This document shows, piece after piece, positions 6,187 through 10,270 of a DNA stretch of 10,270 nt (positions are counted from its first letter, which is position 1; every line of letters begins with the position of its first letter). Made by a program: the position numbers and the translations under genes. The notes below the pieces were generated by a model, which saw only the letters and a list, made by a program, of their open reading frames with translations, was not told the origin of the DNA and did no database searches. This DNA is from Chlamydiota bacterium. Lineage in GTDB: Bacteria; Chlamydiota; Chlamydiia; Chlamydiales; Waddliaceae. The stretch lies in assembly GCA_011065005.1 (NCBI GenBank), contig JAAKFP010000046.1, forward strand, positions 1-10,270, in the 5' to 3' direction.

Positions 6187-6231
6187 TCTGTGTTAATAAA
6201 TGTATCTGTGTGTTACCTGTGTGCATCTGTG
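6187..6231. repeat. Direct repeats of a TCTGTG word
   Basis: The hexamer TCTGTG or CCTGTG occurs at 6187, 6205, 6216 and 6226, ending in GCATCTGTGGTT. Spacing in the last three is 10-11 bp, about one helical turn. Similar strings are, in my experience, common as intergenic repeats in unrelated environmental bacteria. It directly follows the CGCGAAG inverted repeat and precedes the fructosamine-kinase stop at 6267. Nothing else is visible in 5984-6266. Confidence 0.55.
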
Positions 6232-6266
6232 GTTGTTTTTCAATGGATATTAGCTCTCTATCATCG

Positions 6267-7141
6267 CTAGCTGAGCCGATCCAATATTGACATGCAAGAG
6301 GGTCTATAGGAGCTTCCAAACAAATTGTAGTGATTGAGATAATGGTAAAGCTGGTAGCCAAGCTGACGCTCCTCGAATCCCGGTTCCCTTGGAATAAGTT
6401 CACGGTAAGCCGTATGGAAATCAGAAGTGAACCCACCAAACATCAATAATATTCCAAAGTCCGCTTCATGATGACCATAATACACTGCAGGATCATATAC
6501 AACGGGATTTCCTTCCAGGTCTGCGGCGGTATTCCCGCTCCATAGATCCCCATGGAGCAATGAAGAAACGATTTCCAGCCCTTCAAAAAAGCTTGGGTAT
6601 TTCTCTAAAAACCGCTCTCCCTTTTTGCGAATTTCGCTATCTCCGTAGCGCTTTTCCGCGAGTAGCAACTGAAACTCGAGGCGCTGATGGATAAAAAAGT
6701 CGACCCAATCCTCTGTCCAGGGATTCTTCTGTGGGGTCGTTCCAATAGTATTGTCCATTCGTAACCAAATTTTTTAGTCCCTTTCGCAAGGTGCATCTGC
6801 GCGAGTTGAGCACCAAGCTGACTTTGGCTAGATGCTGTATGGTGAGTAAGCTCAAGATATTCCAAGATAAGAAAACTGTGTCCTCCTCCTTCTCCGTAAT
6901 AATAAGGAATAGGCACCCTCAAAGTCGCAGTATCTTTGATTGACCGCAATCCTTTAGCTTCCGCTTCGTACATGGCAAGGGCGTGCCTTTCATTGACTTT
7001 CACGAAGAACTTTCCCTTATCAGTACCGTAGGTATAGCATTGATTTAAGATCCCATGAGGAGTCCCTGTAAGGTTTTTGACTTCTTTACATCCTATTTCT
7101 TCGATAAGAGCCTGTGTGACAGCGTTATTGACATTATTCAT
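6267..7141 (-). pseudogene. Fructosamine/ketosamine-3-kinase family gene interrupted by a -1 frameshift
   Basis: Family members phosphorylate sugars attached to protein amines so that the adduct falls off (deglycation). Two overlapping frames together make one normal-length protein of about 291 residues. Frame one, from ATG 7141, supplies residues 1-129: GTPHGILNQCYTYGTDKGKF, the Lys in FFVKVN and LILEYLEL. Frame two continues from DNTIGTTPQKNPWTEDWV to the stop at 6267, with catalytic LLHGDLWSGN (about 195-204), VYDPAVYYGHHEADFG and the terminal LNHYNLFGSSY. The break is at TACGAATGGACAAT near 6755-6759; one extra G (GAATGGGAC) would restore GYEWDNTIG. No slippery heptamer is apparent, so a pseudogene or a sequencing/assembly error is more likely than programmed shifting. 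All catalytic residues survive in the joined sequence. ATG 7141 has no good ribosome-binding site. The gene is divergent from 7238 and convergent with 5642. Confidence 0.85.
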
Positions 7142-7200
7142 AAGTATTTGATATACTATTGATTACGATATTTTTCTCACATTTAAACTCCAATTTCCGC

Positions 7201-7206
7201 TATATT
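7201..7206 (+). promoter_or_regulatory. Possible -10 element upstream of the small CxxC protein gene
   Basis: TATATT matches the -10 consensus at five of six positions and sits 32 bases before ATG 7238, but I see no good -35 box at 16-18 bp spacing. The 96-bp divergent region 7142-7237 should contain promoters for both flanking genes; only this half-signal is visible. Confidence 0.25.
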
Positions 7207-7237
7207 GAAGGAATAGGACAAAAAACTTGGAGGTCCA

Positions 7238-7498
7238 ATGAGTAGACTAGCAACTTTTCTTTTAATTACAATCCTTTGTGGTTTTGTCAACCTTCATGGT
7301 GACGATAATTTTTGCCACAAGTGCGAGGTCTTGCGAGAGTACCACAGTAAGAACCCATCGAAATATGAATTTTACGACGACTATTTAAAAGATCTGGAGG
7401 AAAAAGGGGCCGATGCGGTAAACCTTTCTATCGAAGATCTTCCCCCAGAGATCCAATACATCATGGACCCCGAAAAAAAAGTGGTCGAGAAAAAGTAG
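7238..7498 (+). CDS. Small exported protein with a CxxC motif, unidentified
   Basis: I do not recognise this 86-residue protein. It begins MSRLATFLLITILCGFVNLHG, a signal peptide with probable cleavage near residue 20-21, and the mature part opens with DDNFCHKCEVLREYHSKNP. The cysteines of CHKC are spaced as in a metal site or redox pair, but only two are present in the mature protein, so a pair of molecules or a disulfide is possible. The rest is acidic and helical in character (YEFYDDYLKDLEEKGADAV, then LSIEDLPPEIQYIMDPEKK), ending in a basic tail. A strong ribosome-binding site GGAGG (7229-7233) lies 4 bases before ATG 7238, and a lone Cys14 inside the hydrophobic stretch is not a convincing lipobox. 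It is followed by a long hairpin. A periplasmic location is inferred from the signal peptide. Confidence 0.75.
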   Translation: MSRLATFLLITILCGFVNLHGDDNFCHKCEVLREYHSKNPSKYEFYDDYLKDLEEKGADAVNLSIEDLPPEIQYIMDPEKKVVEKK

Positions 7499-7505
7499 GA
7501 AAGCT

Positions 7506-7602
7506 GAGGGGTCTAAACGCAGAGGCACAGAGAAAAAAGAGAGAATAAAAAATTAATTCTCTTTTTTCTCTGTGCCTCTGCGTCTCTGCGTTTAGACCCC
7601 TC
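7506..7602. repeat. Long near-perfect hairpin of CTCTGCG/CTCTGTG words
   Basis: The left arm 7506-7546 (41 nt) and the right arm 7556-7602 (47 nt) are reverse complements around a 9-base AT loop. The outer 19 bp (GAGGGGTCTAAACGCAGAG) pair perfectly. The right arm then has one extra 8-base unit (ACGCAGAG when read as its complement), and the inner GCACAGAGAAAAAAGAGA pairs again, with two unmatched bases near the loop. CTCTGYG words in the right arm start at 7568, 7576 and 7584, exactly 8 bp apart. It occupies nearly the whole gap between two co-directional genes. It has no terminal T tract but would be a very stable RNA hairpin. The extra 8-mer suggests gain or loss of a repeat unit. Confidence 0.9.
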
Positions 7603-7621
7603 TCCAAGGATTAGCAACGAA

Positions 7622-8383
7622 ATGAAGAAAGTATTGGTTTATGTCGATGAAGGAGCGGGACCCAAGTCGGTTCGGCACCTCATCAAAACACTTCGGGATG
7701 AGGGTATCGATCAATCCCTTCAAATTTCACGTATTGACCGCCATTTTCTCAACCAAGAGACTTGGGAAGATGAAGCTGAATTAATCATTTTCCCCGGGGG
7801 CAGGGACATCTACTACCACCAAGCATTGCGCGGCAAGCCCAATGCGCGCATCCAATCCTATGTGCAGAACGGTGGAAAATATCTAGGCTTATGCGCCGGC
7901 GGATATTATGGGTGTGCTTCCATCGAATTTGAAAAGGGACACCCTCTCGAAGTGATCGACGATCGGGAGCTAGGCTTCTTTCCTGGACTAGCAAAAGGGG
8001 CAGCATACGGTCCGAATAAGTTTCGCTATGAAGGGGAAAGCGGCGCCCACGCAGCAGAAATCGAATGGCTGGGTGAAGAAACAGGATTTCGCTCTTCCTG
8101 TATCTATTTCAATGGAGGTTGCGAGTTCGTCAATGCCGACAATAGTCTAAATACCACAATTTTAGCACGCTACCACGATATTCCACACACACCCGCGGCC
8201 ATTGTTCAGTGTAAAGTGGGAAAGGGAAGAGCGATTTTATCTGGAGTTCACCCCGAATATAGCGCTTCCCATTTAACAAGCCTCAAAACTACCGCACCAA
8301 ATATACTCTCTCAACTTGATGAGAGTGAACATTTCCGAAAAAAACTTTTCTGCAGCTTATTGAAACGATTGCTTCCAATTTGA
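7622..8383 (+). CDS. BPL_N-domain protein, class I glutamine amidotransferase-like
   Basis: A 253-residue protein matching the BPL_N family, the amidotransferase-like domain found at the N-terminus of eukaryotic biotin-protein ligases and as a stand-alone bacterial protein of unknown reaction. It shows LIIFPGGRDIYYHQ at 54-67, the nucleophile elbow KYLGLCAGGYYGC at 86-98 with Cys91, and GKGRAILSGVHPEY at 200-213 with His210 and Glu212 in positions suited to a Cys-His-Glu triad. It lacks any biotin ligase catalytic domain, so I would not call it BirA. The start ATG 7622 reads straight into strand one (KKVLVYVDEG); AAGGA lies 11 bases upstream, a little far. No promoter is visible because the upstream gap is filled by the hairpin, so it may be read through from 7238. 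Its stop TGA overlaps a TTG that could extend the following gene. Confidence 0.85.
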   Translation: MKKVLVYVDEGAGPKSVRHLIKTLRDEGIDQSLQISRIDRHFLNQETWEDEAELIIFPGGRDIYYHQALRGKPNARIQSYVQNGGKYLGLCAGGYYGCASIEFEKGHPLEVIDDRELGFFPGLAKGAAYGPNKFRYEGESGAHAAEIEWLGEETGFRSSCIYFNGGCEFVNADNSLNTTILARYHDIPHTPAAIVQCKVGKGRAILSGVHPEYSASHLTSLKTTAPNILSQLDESEHFRKKLFCSLLKRLLPI

Positions 8384-8421
8384 AAAATGTGTATGTTCTG
8401 ACCTATTCATTGGATACTATT

Positions 8422-9243
8422 ATGGATCATCAACAACTCATAAAATTTCTAGAAATCGCCACCGAAGCTGCTCAAAAAGGGGGCGAAGTTCTGGAAAAAT
8501 ATTGGGGAACACAATTGGACATCCAGGAAAAGCTTTTTGCTGGAAACCTGGTTACCGAAGCAGATAAAGAGTCTGAGAAAGTGATTTTGGACCTCCTCAA
8601 AAAAACCTTCCCCACACACTCGATTCTTTCCGAAGAGGCCGGACTAACAGATACAAAAGGATCTGAATTTTCCTGGGTTGTCGACCCCCTAGATGGAACA
8701 ACAAACTACACCCACCAATATCCGATGGTAAGCATCTCCATTGCTCTTGTCCATGAAGATAAACCGATCGTGGGTGTTGTCTACAATCCCATCCACAAAG
8801 AGTTGTTTCAAGCCGCAAAAGGGATAAAAAGCACACTGAATGGTCACCCTATTCAAGTTTCTAAAGTGACCTCATTACCTCAAAGTCTCCTGGCAACAGG
8901 TTTTGCTTATGATCGAAGAGAGACCGCAGACAATAACTATGCAGAATTTTGCCATATGACACATCTCAGCCAAGGGGTCAGAAGAGAGGGATCGGCCGCT
9001 CTCGACCTCGCCTACGTCGCGTGTGGCCGTTTAGACGGCTATTGGGAACGGGGATTAAACCCTTGGGACATTGCAGCAGGGGTTATCCTCATCGAGGAAG
9101 CTGGTGGCAAAGTCTCTTCCTATGAGGGAGACCCTCTCATCTTAGAGACGGGGCGAATTTTGGCCTCAAACGGCCTCATCCATAACGAGCTTATCCAAGA
9201 GCTGCAAAATGTTGGAGATGGAAAACCCCAGCCTTATTACTAA
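8422..9243 (+). CDS. Inositol-monophosphatase family phosphatase (SuhB/CysQ-like)
   Basis: A Mg-dependent sugar/inositol phosphatase of 273 residues. The metal-binding motifs are complete: LVTEADKESE at 43-52, ILSEEAG at 68-74 (Glu71), WVVDPLDGTTNYTHQYP at 85-101 (Asp88, Asp91) and NPWDIAAGVILIEEAGG at 213-229 (Asp216). The family includes inositol-1-phosphatase, fructose-1,6-bisphosphatase and 3'-phosphoadenosine phosphatase; the sequence does not decide the substrate, and SuhB-type inositol phosphatase is the nearest general match. I chose ATG 8422 because the family fold begins there. The frame is open back to TTG 8380, which overlaps the upstream TGA; that start would add 14 residues and couple the two genes. 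No strong ribosome-binding site precedes either start. It is most likely co-transcribed with the BPL_N gene. The 144 bases after it contain the next promoter and no clear terminator. Confidence 0.92.
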   Translation: MDHQQLIKFLEIATEAAQKGGEVLEKYWGTQLDIQEKLFAGNLVTEADKESEKVILDLLKKTFPTHSILSEEAGLTDTKGSEFSWVVDPLDGTTNYTHQYPMVSISIALVHEDKPIVGVVYNPIHKELFQAAKGIKSTLNGHPIQVSKVTSLPQSLLATGFAYDRRETADNNYAEFCHMTHLSQGVRREGSAALDLAYVACGRLDGYWERGLNPWDIAAGVILIEEAGGKVSSYEGDPLILETGRILASNGLIHNELIQELQNVGDGKPQPYY

Positions 9244-9306
9244 TAGACAAAGAATCGCCTAATAAACCCCTTTAGTTTTGAGCTAAACTGTGATTAAAAT
9301 GTGTTC

Positions 9307-9335
9307 TTGACGCTCTATCTTTTATTGATTATAAT
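9307..9335 (+). promoter_or_regulatory. Strong consensus promoter for the 9388 gene
   Basis: TTGACG (9307-9312) and TATAAT (9330-9335) are separated by exactly 17 bp, matching the housekeeping sigma consensus at 11 of 12 positions. Transcription would start near 9342, giving a leader of about 46 bases with GGAGG at 9376-9380. It is the best promoter in the window and sets the following gene apart as its own transcription unit. Confidence 0.8.
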
Positions 9336-9387
9336 TAAAGTTGAAGATATATTAATAATTAAAAATATAGAAAAAGGAGGGGGTAAG

Positions 9388-10270
9388 GTGCGTGTCGATG
9401 CTAACATCCATTCCTATTTACAAAATTTAGCTAAAAGGGATCTCACTTTTAAAGGTGAGACATATGTTGCGACTGGAAAACATGGCAAATCATCAGGAGA
9501 CATAATTCAGATTGTAGAAACCATCCGGATGAATAAAAATCAAATTTCGGAAGCCGATCTTGACAACCTCTATTCCATTCAGAAGAGAGTGCAAAATTAT
9601 ACAAAATCACCTGATCCTTTTTCCACCGTGATCAACCGTACAGTGAAAAAAATATTGGGACTGCCTGTAGCCGATCTTCTTATCGAAGAAATAGATCAGA
9701 TATTTTTAGATAAACTGAAGCTGACACCCGGGAACTTACCTCATGACCTTTTGGTTTCCTATCTAGTACCTCGCTTAGAGAAAGCGAAAGATCGCCCTCT
9801 CGAGCAACAAAAAAAAGAAATAGAAGCATTTTTTGCTGAACATGAAACTGTTTTGAATGATCAAATCACCAAAGAAACGATTGCTGGGATTTGGAAGGAT
9901 GTTCGCGAACATTTCACTCCGGAAGTAAAATACCTCATATTGTCCTCTTTAATTACTTCTTTGGAAAAGCGTGAACCAGGCTGGTTCTTTATTATTAAAG
10001 ATGTCTTAAAAGATGCTGATCGGGACATACGAAAAGATTTTGCTCTTGTCTGTGCTAAGCAAGACGCAAAGAGAACCTTAGAGCAGATCAAAGACTTCGG
10101 CATCGAGAACCAAGAGGACTTGGTCGAAATCGCCAGGTCATTAATCACTACTGAAAGGTGCTGGCTCATACCGCTGTACATCCAAAACTTTGGCCTCAAA
10201 GACCCGGATGTTTTGATTGGTCTTGCCAAGCAATGCGCTCAGCAGGATCCCATTGCAACGATAAGCAGCA
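9388..10270 (+). CDS. Large alpha-helical repeat protein, N-terminal part, unidentified (runs off the window)
   Basis: An open frame of 294 codons with no stop before the window end. GTG 9388 is the start: GGAGG lies 7 bases upstream, the strong promoter fits, and no in-frame ATG precedes it. There is no signal peptide or membrane segment. Residues 1-100 (MRVDANIHSYLQNLAKRDL and on, including GETYVATGKHGKSSGDI) form a head domain I cannot name. Residues 110-200 are charged and helical. From residue 203 a 31-residue period appears: units start IKDVLKDAD (203), IKDFGIENQEDLVEIA (234) and IQNFGLKDPDVLIGLA (265). The last two share I-x-x-F-G-[IL]-x-x-x-x-x-L-[IV]-x-[IL]-A. This suggests a solenoid-like scaffold, and the third unit is cut by the window edge, so more copies may follow. 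Chlamydiae carry many such repeat proteins as host-directed effectors; that role here is inference only. Confidence 0.8.
   Translation, partial: MRVDANIHSYLQNLAKRDLTFKGETYVATGKHGKSSGDIIQIVETIRMNKNQISEADLDNLYSIQKRVQNYTKSPDPFSTVINRTVKKILGLPVADLLIEEIDQIFLDKLKLTPGNLPHDLLVSYLVPRLEKAKDRPLEQQKKEIEAFFAEHETVLNDQITKETIAGIWKDVREHFTPEVKYLILSSLITSLEKREPGWFFIIKDVLKDADRDIRKDFALVCAKQDAKRTLEQIKDFGIENQEDLVEIARSLITTERCWLIPLYIQNFGLKDPDVLIGLAKQCAQQDPIATISS

Noticed and set aside
6012..6231. CRISPR array
   Set aside because: The repeated words are only 6-7 bases with 2-12-base gaps and are mirrored; there are no long repeats, unique spacers or cas genes.
6110..6439. Minus-strand open frame spanning the repeat region and the end of the kinase gene
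   Set aside because: It covers the CGCGAAG array and is out of frame with the kinase motifs; the Lys/Ala/Glu-rich tail is just the translated repeat word.
6740..6775. Programmed -1 frameshift in the kinase gene
   Set aside because: No slippery heptamer or downstream structure is apparent at the junction; a one-base deletion or read error explains it more simply.
7506..7602. Retron-type RNA or group II intron
   Set aside because: There is no reverse transcriptase gene in the window and no intron domain V structure; the sequence is a simple long hairpin.
7785..8836. Minus-strand open frames opposite the BPL_N and phosphatase genes
   Set aside because: Antisense to genes with complete catalytic motifs.
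9265..9295. Intrinsic terminator after the phosphatase gene
   Set aside because: TTTAG and CTAAA can pair in only five weak base pairs and no T tract follows.
9861..10229. Minus-strand 122-codon open frame at the right edge
   Set aside because: It is antisense to the continuous plus-strand frame that has a consensus promoter, ribosome-binding site and protein-level repeats.

Overview
The window looks like a chromosomal stretch from a member of the Chlamydiota, most likely one of the amoeba- or arthropod-associated 'Chlamydia-like' families rather than Chlamydia itself. The main reason is the gene order nrdR-dksA-lspA on the minus strand. As I recall, this order is also found in Chlamydia trachomatis (around CT406-CT408), where a SpoU-type methylase and a SAM-dependent methyltransferase lie nearby. 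The base composition is moderately AT-rich. The assignment is inference from synteny; no rRNA or other taxonomic marker is present.

Left half (about 88-5154, minus strand): seven genes packed into what reads as one operon, transcribed nrdR > dksA > lspA > cinA > class I SAM methyltransferase > SpoU/TrmH methyltransferase > RluA-type pseudouridine synthase. Four of the six junctions overlap or are nearly abutting: TAGTG between lspA and cinA, a 4-base gap before the methyltransferase, and 8- and 10-base overlaps after it. A candidate sigma70-type promoter sits just upstream of nrdR. The themes are ribonucleotide reductase regulation, transcription control, lipoprotein maturation, pyridine nucleotide salvage and RNA modification. 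The left edge (1-60) holds GC-rich hairpins outside any convincing gene.

Middle (5155-7237): a low-density zone with signs of decay. It contains a headless reading frame with a J-domain-like HPD motif (5350-5616), a short exported protein resembling the non-catalytic front domain of M23 peptidases (5642-5983), and a fructosamine-kinase family gene on the minus strand split by a single-base frameshift (7141-6267). The convergent gap 5984-6266 is filled by periodic, inverted-repeat DNA.

Right half (7238-10270, plus strand): a small exported protein with a CxxC motif, a long near-perfect hairpin (7506-7602), a BPL_N/glutamine-amidotransferase-like gene overlapping the extended frame of an inositol-monophosphatase family gene, and then a very good promoter (TTGACG, 17 bp, TATAAT). 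That promoter drives a new gene that starts at GTG 9388 and runs off the window. Its protein has a helical character and 31-residue repeats beginning near residue 203; it is unidentified and probably much longer.

The most unusual material is the pair of intergenic inverted repeats (5988-6173 and 7506-7602). Both are built from short words spaced about 8-11 bp apart around a shared AT-rich core. The truncated repeat protein at the right edge is the other strong candidate for follow-up. I did not find a clear defence system, CRISPR array, IS element, tRNA or rRNA.
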